Below the pieces are notes generated by a model, which saw only the letters and a list, made by a program, of their open reading frames with translations, had not been told where the DNA came from and did not search any database. The position numbers were made by a program, and so were the translations under genes. 64,000 nucleotides of DNA, taken from assembly GCF_003576645.1 (NCBI RefSeq), contig NC_044927.1, positions 18,127,808 through 18,191,807 of the forward strand, written 5' to 3'. Source of the DNA: Ipomoea triloba (Eukaryota; Streptophyta; Magnoliopsida; Solanales; Convolvulaceae). Below are positions 36,194 to 48,392 of this stretch, one piece after another (the stretch's first letter is position 1; each line of letters opens with the position of its first letter).

Positions 36194-39143
36194 TAATATA
36201 TGCTAATAATCTATATCTATATAATATGTATATCTATATATAATCTATACTTCTACACTATATATAAAAGTAACATCCTCCTTCCAAATTTTTATTAATA
36301 TGAAAATTTTATATGAAAATTAAATAATATGTATTAATCATAATTGGTAATAATCATTATTGACAAATTGGAAAGGAAACGAATATTATTAATTAATGAA
36401 AAAATTATAAAGATTCCTAATTGACTGAAATAATATTTGATTAAGAGGTAAATTGAAAAAGGAATTTGATATTATTAATTTATAATTCTCACATTCCCTA
36501 CCTATAAATACAATGGATGGTGACAAAAAAAAAATTATAATTCTTCATTTTGCACTTGCCTCCCACATCACCTCATGTTGGTAGTTCTCTCCTTCCCTTC
36601 TTTCACCGCCCAGTAAGAAATCATATTACAAGGCTATGATATTACGCTGAATCTTTCTTTTATGATATGAATTAATTATTGCGTTTTCTTTTTATAGTTA
36701 TGTACTGGCCAGGTGTTTGCAAGCTTTTGAGCCTCGAAGAACATCCAATTATTCAGAAACCTGTTGATCATAGCCTCTTCATACACCGTTATACTAATGG
36801 TCCGGGACTGAGGGTCAAAATAATTCATTCTCTATTCGTTTAAGTCTGTCCCCTTTTTTCTCATTTTTGATGTATAAACTAAATTGCTTAGGATAATGAT
36901 TAATTGTCTCTATGAATTGGTGCATCTCCAACCAAAATGCTTAGATAATTATCGAATGTGATTTCTTCCAAATCGTTGTGGGCTGTAGGAGTTGAAATGC
37001 ATAATTTTGACTTCTCTTCCTCCATCAATTTTAATGAAAGGTGACTACAAGAGTGGCGTATCAAAGAGAGTGTTGTAGATTGTTGCAAGCATGAAACGAG
37101 ATTGGATGTAGATTTTCTTTAAAAATAACTCTGTAGTTGATAGATGAATGATTTTGTGATGTCTAAGTGGTCTCTCTCATGAAAATTTTAAATTAATTGC
37201 GAACTGGTAGAAAAAAGTGGGGTTTTTTTGGCGCAACATTGTATATTTCTGCACTCTCTTATGAGTTCGGATATTTAAAATCTAATGTTGTAAGTATATT
37301 TATTGCAAAAGTTGGTCGGTTAATTAAGTTCTACTGTTAGATATCTTTTCTACACCATTAACATGTAATATGCATTTTTATTATATAATAATAGTTGACA
37401 TTATATTTATTTTTTAAATTATTTCTTCTTTATTTTTCTATATTTATTTTAATAGTAATATAATTATCTAATCACAATAATATACAAAATTGTCTAAGAC
37501 TTCAAATTGGATTCCAAAAATACATTTTCATGATATTGATATATATTGCCTAATATTCTTATTAATTATTTCCAACCTAATTATTTCAATTCCTAGCCGA
37601 AATTAATGTACCAAAATATTAATTATTTATTAACATATATTCTTATTTTATATTTAAGGTATATTATTATTAGTACAAAAATAAATTATCATTCCCTTCG
37701 TTTGAGTAATTATTATGATATTTTTATGGTTTTCTTTATACTTGCCATTATAAAGTATAATTGATTTTGTACTAATATATATATATTCTGGTAATAATTG
37801 CCTACTAATTATTCTGGTAATTCTCATCACCTACTCCCATGTGATCTTTATGATTATTTTATGATAATCTATATACATATTTTTATACTTAAGTATAATA
37901 TTATTGGCACAAAATAAATTACAGTTATCTTTTTTTTTTTTAAGGTGCAAATAGTCAAATACTTAACTTAATAATTAAATATTAATATAATTGCTTAATT
38001 TTTATTTATTGTAATCATTATGGTAATTCTCATTCCCTTCTTCAATTCCGTGTAATTATTTAAGTAATATATATAAAAGTATAATATTATTATAATTATA
38101 ACTAAAGAATAATTTTTTTGGCATTAATGTACTATAATTATTCAGCCTTTTTTATATATAATTTTTCTAATATAATTCGTATCTAATTGATTTTGAGATT
38201 AATATATAAATCATTACATTTCAAGATTTTTTTAACTTACCATAATTCATCATTTTTCATTGTATCTCTTGCTTTTTTCAGCCACAAAATTAAAACTCTA
38301 CCCATAATGATTCTTACTTTTGTTTTCTCAATGAAATAAATGCCTAAAGTACTGCTTAGACAATTAAGGTATGATTGATTCGATTGTACGGGGTGTTAGG
38401 GTTAAAAGATTGAGATAATTTTTTTTGTTTTGTTTTGTTTTTGTTTTTTTTTTTTTGTCGAAAACCATTTTAATGAGCTGCTGTAAAAAAAATATATATT
38501 TGGTTTATTTCATTAGACTTTCTATTTATTCATTTATTTATTGTATTTTATTTATTTATTTACTTAGATGACTAAAATAATAGCAATGATTATCTTTTAC
38601 ATGTATCTATATTAAATGACATATATACAATATATGCGGACTATGCATATTACTGACATATTTTATGTATGTGTAATTTGCATAATTATGTTAATATTCT
38701 AGGCACATTTGATTTATTTAAATTCAAATGTTTTAAAATAATGTTTTATAATATGTTTTTTTGGTAAAATATTGTGACGATCAATATATACAAACAATTC
38801 AATATTACAAGATAACAAATATTATATTGAGTGATATTTTTACATTAATCACATAATAAAATAACTGTACATGTTCAATATTAGAATTTTTTTATTATTC
38901 TATTTTTAATTTTATTAAATATATAATTTAAAATATTTATCTGTGCATCACACGGGTAATTGAGCAATTATTTGCTTGGATTCAAGCAAGGATAACATTA
39001 GAAAACATAATCGATCCAACCATTTTCATCATTTGCACTATATAATATTGATGTTATAATTTATATGATTATATATCGATCTAAATATTCTTAAAACATT
39101 ATAACAAAATTCATTCCGTGCAACGCACGGGCGAAAATACTAG
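35594..39143 (+). mobile_element. Non-autonomous Helitron inserted in the copia remnant
   Basis: The 5' end TCTATACTATATATAAAAG is preceded by A. The 3' end has the hairpin CCGTGC-AAC-GCACGG followed by CTAG at 39140-39143 and then T. Host sequence on the two sides joins as ...CCAA/TTGACAAA, an A/T insertion without target duplication, as known for Helitrons. A second 5'-like end (TCTATACTTC...ACTATATATAAAAG) starts at 36244, and a second hairpin-like end without CTAG lies at about 38941-38956, so the element may be a dimer or a nest. No Rep or helicase is present. An exon-like stretch after CTTTTTATAG near 36699-36810 (MYWPGVCKLLSLEEHP...) is open but unrecognised. Confidence 0.88.
36155..36190. 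repeat. (TA)n microsatellite inside the Helitron
   Basis: About 18 uninterrupted TA units, followed by TATCTATATAATATG sequence. It lies just before the second Helitron-like 5' end. Confidence 0.9.
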
Positions 39144-39601
39144 TTGACAAAAAAAAAATGAAAAGTGCAAGTATTGCATGTTGAATAAAATTACAAGGAG
39201 CCCATTCCCTAAAGTTGCTTTAATTAATTCACACTGACTTGTGTAATTTTCAAAGTTATACATCTTTGGGAAATAAAAATTATATGATTATTTTTGTTGA
39301 TGATTGTACTAGATATTGTTATATATATATCCCTTGCATGCCAAAGATGAAGCCTTATATAAATTTAAAACTTATAAGGTTGAAGTTGAATTACAAACCA
39401 ATCAACACATTAAAAAGCCATAGAGGAGATGAGTATTATGATCCTCAATTTTTTGAATCCATTAGATTGGTTCATGAAGTTACAACACCTTATACTCCAC
39501 AACAAAATGGAGTGGTTGAAAGAAAAAATAGAGTGCTTAAAGAAATGGTCAATTGTAATTTCACACACTTTATTTCTGATTATTATTACATTTTCCAATA
39601 A
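39144..39601 (+). pseudogene. Copia integrase fragment, continuation after the Helitron
   Basis: The zinc-binding segment ends with KCKYCMLNKITRSPF (about 39167-39212). The integrase core follows: FVDDCTRYCYIY (about 39291), an altered central Asp region (SHRGDEYYD where SDRGGEF-type sequence is usual), and TPQQNGVVERKNR (about 39497). It ends after KEMVN without the rest of pol. Together with 34168-35593 it is one copia element split by the Helitron. Confidence 0.85.
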
Positions 39602-40304
39602 AAGCATCACATTTCTATTTTGACCCGACCCGCCTCACGGATTATAGGAGAGTCACTCTTTCTTATGTATTTAAGTATTATTTTTATGAACTTGAGTTCA
39701 TGATGCAACATGCACCCTGATTTAATTTGCCTACTAAAATATATAACTGGGCAGGAGGGAAAATAGTTGCAATTCCATGGAAGAGGAAGAGTGTGACAAT
39801 AAAGTGAGAATTTAAATTCTAGTGTTTGGCTATTGTAAATTTCAATTTCAGTGTTCGGTATTTACGAAAATTAGAAGAGAATAAGTAATATAAAGACCAA
39901 AATGCCTATTATTATTATTATTGTTATTATTATTATTATTATTATTAAATCTTAAATAACAAGTAAATTTGTGTCAAAATTATAATGCAATGCAATTGTT
40001 ATTTGGACACTTTTAATATAAACTTGTATCAATAGAACATATTTTTTTTAAAAGGTAGAACATATTTAATAGCTCTCAAAATTTACTTAACAATGCAACA
40101 TATGGACATTCATAATATAATTTGCCTACTAAAATATATAACCCCTAAATATTTGATTATGATTCCAATTACGATATTTGAACCAAATGTGCCTAGTATT
40201 TTAGGTCCCTTCTCTAACTTTTCATCGAATTACAAGATTATCCATTGATAGGAAAAGGAAGGGGACTCAAATCCTCTCCAAAAAAACATCTTATCCATCA
40301 TTTC
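39602..40304. other. Non-coding, transposon debris
   Basis: An ATT trinucleotide run lies at about 39907-39947. The phrase TTTGCCTACTAAAATATATA appears at about 39727 and 40121, a direct repeat flanking about 370 bp. No gene seen. Confidence 0.4.
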
Positions 40305-40307
40305 TAA

Positions 40308-40628
40308 GAGCATCCCCATCAAGCATTTTGGTGTAGTTTTTGAAGAATGAAGGCTGATGTTGGAAGAGAGAGAAGATGTGAGATCTCAACTTAAGAACTT
40401 GGTTTTTCACATGAAAGTGGGACTCACCAAAAATAAAAGAAATTCGTCACCTTTTGCATGCAAGGCAGCTACGTAGACAACAACATCCAATCGAGCGTGT
40501 GCATTTCCTTTTTCTATGTCAGTGAACTCTTTTTTTTCTTTTTTCATTTTTTTTTTCATTTTTATTCCTCCTTCCCTCCTAGTAACACCTAAAAATTTGT
40601 GCTAAAGACCTAACTAATGAGGATGCTC
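40308..40628. mobile_element. Tourist/PIF-Harbinger-like MITE
   Basis: The ends GAGCATCCCCATCA and the complement of TAATGAGGATGCTC are flanked by TAA on both sides (40305-40307 and 40629-40631). The 3-bp TAA target duplication and 321-bp size fit Tourist-type MITEs. Confidence 0.8.
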
Positions 40629-40631
40629 TAA

Positions 40632-42049
40632 TTCAGAGTTTCAGACGTTAAACACATCCCAAAACTCTTCCCACTGAAAACATAACAAATTTTGTTGCTT
40701 TCAAGAGGCATCCATAATTCAAAAACACTGTTCATGATTTAAATCTACAGGCACAAATTCAATATGCAAAATCCTCATAGAAAGATAAGAGAGATGAAAT
40801 TGCTTGCATACCCACACGGGTGAATGTGTTATACTCCATGATTTAGTACAACTCTGGCCTTGAGGACCTCTTGAGCCACATGGGCCATTTACGCTCTTTT
40901 AATATAAAAATTTGGAAACGAACTAATGGGACTTTTTAACATTTTACACTCTTTGAAGTGTAATGGAGTTATGGAGGCATAAGGTCTGAGCTCAAAGATA
41001 ATTGGCTCATTGGAAAATAATCGAAGGCCATGGGTAAGGGTAAAATTTTTGGGGACTAAAATCAACTGGGAAAAAAAGTCAGGGTCTGAAAAGATGGGAT
41101 GGTTCAAGATGTGCTTATTGTGAGCATGTTATTAGTTAAGCTAAAAGCTGCAAAAAAATTGCAAGATTAATTACTTGGGCGGCAAAGCAACCAACTAGTC
41201 CACTTTATCTCTTGTGCAAGTTATTAAAGTGGTAAAAATTGGCCACTTGTGGGGACAATAAATGGGTGGACAGGGTTGATGGAGAAGGATGTGGGTGGCG
41301 ACTTATAGTGACATCAACGGGTGGATGAGGTTGATCAAGGCATGACAACCACTCGTTTCATAGGTGGATAAGATTGATCGATGCATGATAATCACTCATT
41401 TTACGGGGTGCAAACCTTATAAAACGCATCCTTGCCCTCTTCTAATAGCACTATTGTCCTTCAACAACATGACTCACTCTAGATTCTTGTATTGTCATCA
41501 CACCTAGGTTCGAATCCTGCAAATATATATCATGTCTTAAGGGATAGAGTTAAAGGCCTTGTTCTTGTTGGGCTTAGATCTTGTTAAGCCGACATTATCA
41601 TTTATTTAATTATTTGTAGCCCAGTTGTAAAAATTATTCGGATCTAGTGTCCAATTAATATTATCTTTATTTTTATCTCGTTTTATCAACATTTCTACCT
41701 GACTTTATGATGGGCTTAGTCCCGTAAAAATATAAAACCATTTGTGTAAGAAGTGTTGATTGAAGGAGTATTATGATTTTTTTAAAATTATTCGGGTCTA
41801 GTGTCCAATTAATATTATCTTTATTTTTAGCTCGTTTTATTAGTCAATCCAATTTTGCTATTATTAGTCACATTCGTGCAACTATTGAAATTTCTACTGA
41901 ATAAGTCGATATCCCTTATTCAAAATCAAGTAGGCAAAATTCTACTGAATAAGTCGATATCCCTTATCAATTATATTTCTGTTACTAATGCCAATGTTTT
42001 ATAAAACTGTTCGGATATACGGATATTTGACCTAGGGACAACAGATCAC
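40632..42049. other. Non-coding region with short direct repeats
   Basis: No gene seen. AAATTATTCGGRTCTAGTGTCC and ~45 following bases occur at about 41628 and 41785. TCTACTGAATAAGTCGATATCC occurs at about 41893 and 41942. A tRNA B-box-like word GGTTCGAATCC lies at 41508, without a convincing A box. Confidence 0.45.
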
Positions 42050-44610
42050 ATTAATTATTATTTGCATTACTTTGATGAATATAATGTCATACAAGGAAAT
42101 GTACGTGGTAAAGTTGCCAAATAGAGAAAAAGCAAGTGTTACTCATGTTGGGAAAATAAAACTCTGAAAATCTTTAGCCAAAATGTATTTTCTTTGGCAC
42201 AAGTTGAGACCAACATATGACCCGGTTGCTTCAATGTCTAAAAAGTAACTAGGGTCACCAAGGTCTTTAATTCTGAAAGTGAAATCCGAATATATCTTTT
42301 ATTGGACTGAGGGCTTGCTTGCAATGATGATATCATCAACGTAAACAAGCAGTGCAACAATGGAAGTAGCAATAGCCTTAGTGAATTCTTACCCTGTGTA
42401 AAACCAATTTGCAACAAAGCACCTGTTAATTTGGCGATCTCAAAAGTCTGCAAACTTAATTAGGTTTGTCACAATGAAATGCTAAGTTAATGAATGTGCC
42501 ATCCCTTTGCTGTCACTATTTGCTAAGAAAGTTGATGGATCTCAGCGCTGCACTATGCTTACTTCTCAGTGGGTCACCTATCATATAATTGTTGTAAGTC
42601 AAGCACGCTTAATCACATAGAGTTTTTTTTGACTATTTGGTTGTCATATCCTACTTACAACCAATTGGTGATAAGTAAGTGGACATTAACCATCTAAGCA
42701 CATCTCTCCATGATAAGCCACAACGCTACGTCTCAAATAGAGCATGGGCTAAACTCGACCAACCCGGTCGACGGCCAACAATCTCCCTCACAGTACATGC
42801 CACAATCTTTGATCACAAAGCTTAGCAACATGCCTGATTCAGTCCTTAGCCTCTACGCTCACTAATCCCTCTCCCAGGAGGCTCAACCTACTCCCACATC
42901 CCATCCGAGACTGGACTCAGCTTTCACCTCGCTACCGATTTGAACGTTAACCTCTGACCTCAGCTTTGGTACCAATTGATGGATCTCAATGATGCACTAT
43001 GCTTACATTCCAGTGGGTCACCCATCTTGTGACTATTGTAAGTCAAGCACACTTAATCACAGGTTCTTTGCCTATCTGGTTTGCATATCTTACTTAAAAC
43101 CAATTTGTGATAAGTAGGTAGACATTAATCATTTAACCTCATCCCTCCATGATAAGCCACAATGCCACTATTGAATCGAGCAGGGGTTGAACTTGGCCAA
43201 CCCGGCTGACACCCAACAAAAGTTTTAATAGTTTTTATCCTTGCCACATGGAATATTTTCTCAATGTTGTCTACACCCAACTGTTAAGTGTAGCCTTTGG
43301 TTATCAACCTTGCTTCTTGTTTTTCCATTGAGCTATATGTCTTATATTTAATCTTGTACACCTATTTGAAGCCAATTTGTTTCTTTCTAGTAGGTAAGTC
43401 AATAAAAATCCTATGTTTTATTATCATGGAGATCAGAGCTTGAATCTTAACATTCAATGCTTCTTTCTAATAATCAAATTTTACAGCTTCATTGTAGGTC
43501 TTGGGCTAAAAATTAGAAGATATAGCAATGGATAAAATATTGTGTGGAAGAGACATTTAGTCATAAGATATTACAAAGTTAAAAAGTATGGAGATGATCT
43601 TTTATGCACGAAAAAAAATTCACAATAGTAGTCTTGGAGCCTTACAAGAATTGACATCGTTCTCAATTACCTCCTAAGTTGTTCAATAGGAGGATTATTC
43701 ATCACTTCATTATCATATCAGTAGATGGATCCTAAGTTGGAATGGATAAACCATTATCTGTAGGAGCAGATAAACTATTATTAGGAGTAATCCTTATGTA
43801 TGGAGAGACTTATATGGGATTGTAGGTGTGGGATGAAAGCCACAATCATCTGAAAAAGATACCAGTGGTAGATAAACATCAGTTGAATCAAACGATTGTC
43901 TATCCAACCTTGTTGTAAAATCATTCTCCTTAATTAAAAGGAAACACATGTTCATAGAAACATGCATCTCTAGAAATGAAGGTTGAGTTATCTTGAATAT
44001 CATACAAACTGTACCCTTTCAAATTAGTAGGGAAACCTATAAAGATACACTTTTTTCCCCTAGTTGCAAATTTGTGTATTGTTTGAGGTAATGTAGAACA
44101 AAGCATAAACATCCAAACACTCTTAAGTGGTTGCAATAAATTGTCTTGCCAAATAACCTTTCAAAGGCAGTGTCTCATCCAATAACATGTTAGGGTAGCT
44201 TGTTAATCAAATAAGTTGCATAGAGGACACAATGTTCCCAAAACTCCAAAGAAAGACAAGCCTGAAATCTTAGAGCCCTTGCTATACTCAACGCATGCTG
44301 ATGTGGAGTATTAACCCAAGATTTTGGTGTATGATACCTTTTTCTAAAAAGAATTCAATCATGTTAAATTTACATCCATTGTCACTTCTAATCACTTTCA
44401 TCTCTGCAAAGTTCTTAGTAGTGCCATAATTATGAAAAACTTTAAGTCTTGGTTTCTGATTTGGAAGTAATTAAGTGTAGCCAAGTGGACTTGCTATCAT
44501 TGTCAATTATAGTCTAAAAAATTAATGTTCCCCTTGCAAGTAACAAAGATGAAAATGACATTATATATCAACACGTAATAGCTCAAAACAAGTAGACAGT
44601 AACAGAGCAG
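42050..44610 (-). pseudogene. Copia pol pseudogene split by a TRIM
   Basis: Read on the minus strand from 44610: integrase core (STWLHLITSKSETKT, VIRSDNG near 44400, TPHQHALSIARALRF near 44290), the integrase C-terminal segment RGKKCIFIGFPTNLKGY (about 44040) with FISRDACFYEHVFPF, then reverse transcriptase (KQVYKIKY, VARIKTIK near 43235). A TRIM interrupts at 43218-42533. Beyond it the sequence resumes with the reverse-transcriptase active site YVDDIIIAS (about 42321-42345) and GLNLCQRKYILAKDF (about 42170). Numerous stops and frame changes are present. No RNase H end is clear. Confidence 0.85.
42533..43218 (-). mobile_element. TRIM (terminal-repeat retrotransposon in miniature) in copia pol
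   Basis: Direct repeats of about 245 bp at 42533-42780 and 42977-43218 flank only 196 bp. On the minus strand the element runs TGTTGGGTGTC...GATCCATCA. A primer-site-like ATTGGTACCAAAGC follows the first LTR and a purine tract GTGAGGGAGAT precedes the second. It is flanked by the 5-bp target duplication AAAGT (42528-42532 and 43219-43223). No coding capacity; it would depend on another element's enzymes. Confidence 0.92.
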
Positions 44611-45007
44611 AAGCACTAACATATATGGAATGAACTTCTGTTATGTTTAGCTAAATGGTATATTTCACACATCAAATTTCAATTATTTGAGGGGTGTTGA
44701 ATTCCTTGCAATAAATGTATTTTTTTAACAGGGAAATGCATATCCCAATCTTCGGTGCAAAGTTTTTACACTAGCAACAGTATAGTGCATCTTAATAAAA
44801 GCTAAGAAGTAAAAATTTCTTTATTAATGGACTCATTAAGTGAATTAAGCCTCTTTTCTCTAAGGAAAACTAGTCTGTCTTCATAACACAAGCTTCCTTA
44901 ATTAAACACTCATTAGCCAATACAAATAAACTGCAGTTTGAATGTTTAGTTATTCTGCTAGTAATTACTATTCTTCCAGTGTAATTAGTATGGTAATCTA
45001 TCTCTCC

Positions 45008-45055
<48 letters not shown>

Positions 45056-45245
45056 GATCATGTGAAATTTGATCCTTAGGTGAGAAATAAGATGCAATTT
45101 AGTCCATTAGATTTGATTTTAATAGATGATCTAGGCCATTCAATTTAAAACATATGCATTAAGTAAATTACCCTATTATTAACGTTGAAGGTTATTATTG
45201 TCATTTAACCAATGCACTACCTTTCTCGCTTCTCCACTAAACGCA
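44611..45245. other. Non-coding, with (CT)n/(TA)n microsatellite at 45001-45054
   Basis: A CTCTCTCT run of about 28 bp passes directly into a TATATA run of about 26 bp. The rest has no gene; the right part (TTAGTCCATTAGATTTGATT) looks like the upstream flank of the next open frame. Confidence 0.5.
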
Positions 45246-45264
45246 CTACGACGAAGTTCTCGTT

Positions 45265-45555
45265 GTGTTTCTATTGAGTAACGAACGCTCCGGCGAGAAG
45301 GTGAAGAAGAAGGCGACGAATTCAGGCGAAAGCGAGGAATTGAAGGATTATATTTCAGGCTACGACGAAGTGCACTTTGTGTTTGTATTGATCAACGAAC
45401 GCTCCGGCGAGAAGGTGAAGAAGAAGGCGACGAATTCAGGCGAAAGTGAGGAATTGAAGGATCATCTTTCAGCCGAAGTTGACGAGGACGACGAGGATGA
45501 CGAGGACAATGGCGGCGGCGGACGATTCATCACCAGACCTTCAACGTGTTGTTAA
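45265..45555 (+). CDS. Short ORF with 38-residue tandem repeat and acidic tail, function unknown
   Basis: The frame lacks a clear ATG start. It contains two in-frame copies of a 114-bp unit (45246-45359 and 45360-45473) coding NERSGEKVKKKATNSGESEELKD, then a DEDDEDDED acidic run and a glycine run. Composition is higher in GC than the surroundings. A possible exon end GCGAG/GTAAAT lies at about 45564. It may be the N-terminal exon of a nuclear protein or transposon gene cut off by the LTR element 200 bp downstream. No domain is recognised. Confidence 0.35.
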   Translation: MFLLSNERSGEKVKKKATNSGESEELKDYISGYDEVHFVFVLINERSGEKVKKKATNSGESEELKDHLSAEVDEDDEDDEDNGGGGRFITRPSTCC

Positions 45556-45765
45556 TAGGCGAGGTAAATTTCTAATGAAAATGTATTGCATGTTTTTCAT
45601 TGTTTGATGTTAGTTTGTGATTTTAAATTCTGGATGATTTAGGTTCATATTATTTTAGTGTTTGTGTTGTATTGTATCTAAGATCTTCAACTCTTATGGC
45701 TATTATTGTTCATAATCACTAGCATTCGACAGAACTCACATTATTTTGCATAATCAATTGTAGCG
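45556..45765. other. Flank of the large copia element
   Basis: AT-rich, no gene seen. It ends with TAGCG immediately before the LTR. The matching target duplication at the other end lies in lost sequence. Confidence 0.4.
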
Positions 45766-47592
45766 TGTTGGTCCCGAATGGGTGGTGAAAAGTCTAGAGG
45801 GGGGGGGGGTGAATAGACTTTTCAAGCAAATTAAAAATTAATAACACTTTAACTAAAATAATTTCAAGTGAATAAATTCAACTTGAAATGCACAGCGGAA
45901 TAATGTACGTAAAGTGCTATAATTAAAACTCAGTGATAGAGAGGAGATACATCACATGCAATACGATAGAAATACTTGGAATAGCTCAAATATGATATAT
46001 AATAGATTTGGCTTGCATGCAGACGTAGGAGATAACAGAAATTGGTAAACCCAGATAAGAGGGAATAGTGATGAATAGTGCCTGGGTCTTGAAAATATTA
46101 TGAATGCAGGAAATTAGCAAAACCAAATAAGCAAGTTGTAGAGATTAGGAATATTAAATGGATTTCACAAATATGAATCTTGCAAATCAGTGTGTGTACG
46201 TGCAAGCAGATATTATGTGTACAGAGCAAAACATATATGGGCAGTAAGTAAATGAGAGAGAGATTTTTTAAGTGGTTCGGCCAAACCCAGCCTACGTCCA
46301 CTCTACTCCTTTCACTATCTTCAATCACCCAGATACAATAGTGAACACCAAGTGCCAACCCAGCACTTCTATCTACACCTAGTAGATATTGAGTATTTCG
46401 CACAAAGCTATACTCCTACACCAACGAGTGTCTCGCACAAAGCTACACTCCCCAGGGTTTTCACAAGCTCCTCTTGTTACTCAGCCCTCTGTCTACACCC
46501 CGTAGAAATTTTGATACAAGGTAGAAAAAGAAAATATTTTTCTACAACTCTCAGGAACTAAAGATATGGATTTTTGGTTTTTCGGATTTTTCTTGCTTTG
46601 CTATTCTCAGATGTATCACGCTACTTTTCTTGCCTATCACTTGTATATCTCTGTCTTTCTTTTCTTGCTCAAGTGTCCCGTATTTATAGCTGATGAAAGA
46701 ATTAATCCGTTGGAAAAATTAATTCTTTATTGTTGCTCTCATGTGCTGATTGCAGTCTTCATGTGGTTTAGGTAGTGTAGTCTTCATGTGGTTTAGGTAG
46801 TGTTCTGAGTTGTATTTCCGTTGTTTGTATTTCTTCAGACTTCTTCCTTTTGTCTTTGCATCTCCAGATATTCCTCCTCCAACTTTTCCTTTCTGGCCGA
46901 AAGGCCTTCTTTAATAAGGAAAGGCCTTCTTTCTTTAATAACTTAGAATAATTAGTGTAGTGTAGTGTAGTATGCTTCTTTAATAACTTAGAATAATTAG
47001 TGTAGTGTAGTGTAGTGTAGTATTTGGAGCAACAATTAATTGTGTAGTGTAGTATTATTCCTTGTAGATAGATTTTGACAGCTTCTCATTGTTCCTGATA
47101 TTCCTCTACCTTTGAATATAATATTCCTCCACTTCTTCCACTTGCACTTATTCTTTATTCCACATATAGCTGGCAAAATTCATTCCCCTAGGATTCGAAC
47201 ACAGGACCATCTACCACATTAACCAAGTTCATCACCAGTGAACCATTCGAATTTGTTGGTAACTTTACTGCAAATAATTTATAAGTACGAATATTCTGGA
47301 GGTCTCTAGTTTTCATAAAATCTGTGGCTAGGAGGGTTCGAACCATGGACTTCTTACCAACCTTACATGTCTCCTATCATCTCTACTACTTCACCCTTTG
47401 GTTATTCCTTGTGCTCCAATTAAATTTAAGCTCCGTCGGATTCGAACAAAGTTCCTTCATTCTCCAAGAATTCTTTCAAGTAGACTCCTTGACTCTTTTA
47501 GGTACATATCTGTACGAAATTTGTGGCTTTCTAATTTTCAAACTAAAATACATTTTTGACTCATCAAAATCTAATTACAAATATTCTTAACA
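45766..47592 (-). repeat. 3' LTR of the large minus-strand copia element
   Basis: 1827 bp. The plus-strand view starts TGTTGGTCCC and ends CTTAACA, so the minus-strand LTR reads TGTTAAG...CCAACA. It contains the G-run TAGAGGGGGGG often seen in large copia LTRs, a tandem repeat of AACTTAGAATAATTAGTGTAG near 46940-47030, and three GATTCGAAC/GTTCGAAC words. Parts (45960-46867) are repeated at 54643-55467 and 56237-57124. Confidence 0.85.
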
Positions 47593-47606
47593 ATTTCTCC
47601 CTTTTT
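47593..47606 (-). promoter_or_regulatory. Polypurine tract of the large copia element
   Basis: On the minus strand AAAAAGGGAGAAAT, preceded by GGCATCATC, immediately before the LTR start. This is a standard plus-strand priming site for large plant copia elements and fixes the orientation. Confidence 0.88.
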
Positions 47607-48299
47607 GATGATGCCAAAACCTATACTCAATCATTTGGCTTAGTCTTTTGAAAAATATAAACTTAAAAAAATTTCATTTTATTTCGACTAGCCATAGATG
47701 AGTTTAACAATGATTTTTGACCTAGAAGAATCGTTTTCAAACAAAAAAAAAAAATAATAATAAAATTCCTACATGCATTATTGAGACTAGTTTAATTCAT
47801 TTTGAAAAATTTCTCAATCATGCATTTTTACAAACTAAATCAAAAACAATTCTTCACACCAAAAATTAAAATAACTTGTAATGAATAACTCCTTCCCCCT
47901 ATGTATATGCCAAGAATAAATAAAGAACATGTATACCAAATATTTACCTCTTTGCGATCCTTTTTTAGACTTCTTTTGCACCAAATGACTGTCATTCTTT
48001 TCCCCCTTTTTGTCATCATCAAAGAAACGCTGGATATGAATGAAATCCTTGCTCTTGAATCATTTGCGCCATGGTGCATTTGCTTGCTTGTGCCACAAGT
48101 TAGCAAAAATTGAGTATTCCACAAAATAGGATACGAGACCCTAATAATAGGATCAACCTAACCATTTCACAATAAGGCATAGCCCCGATAGATCACTGTT
48201 CCCTTGTGATAAAAATGATTGAAAACCGCAATGGACGAGAACAGTAAGAGGTGATAATTAATATCTTTCGACAGTACGACCTCCCTTGAAACCCTCAAT
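47607..48299. other. 3' spacer of the copia element
   Basis: AT-rich, with no coding sequence recognised on either strand. It ends at the promoter of the RWP-RK gene. Confidence 0.45.
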
Positions 48300-48332
48300 T
48301 TGTTTGAACAATTTTCACACGATCTCCTTTGC

Positions 48333-48339
48333 TATAAAA
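48333..48339 (+). promoter_or_regulatory. TATA box of the RWP-RK gene
   Basis: TATAAAA within GCTATAAAATCACC lies 60 bp upstream of the first ATG (48393), a spacing that allows a ~25-30 nt leader. Confidence 0.55.
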
Positions 48340-48392
48340 TCACCATTCGTCGTTCCATCAATCTCCTTAATTTTATAGCTTACATAAAAGAA

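Noticed and set aside
41490..41590. tRNA gene or SINE from the GGTTCGAATCC word at 41508
   Set aside because: No matching A box, no cloverleaf, no poly-A/T tail or target duplication found.
46098..46403. 101-residue minus-strand ORF in the LTR (also at 54719 and 56376)
   Set aside because: Conserved only because the LTR is repeated; no domain, and it overlaps other open frames in the LTR.
47330..47350. tRNA-like B box GGGTTCGAACC in the LTR
   Set aside because: One of several similar words inside the LTR; no tRNA fold.
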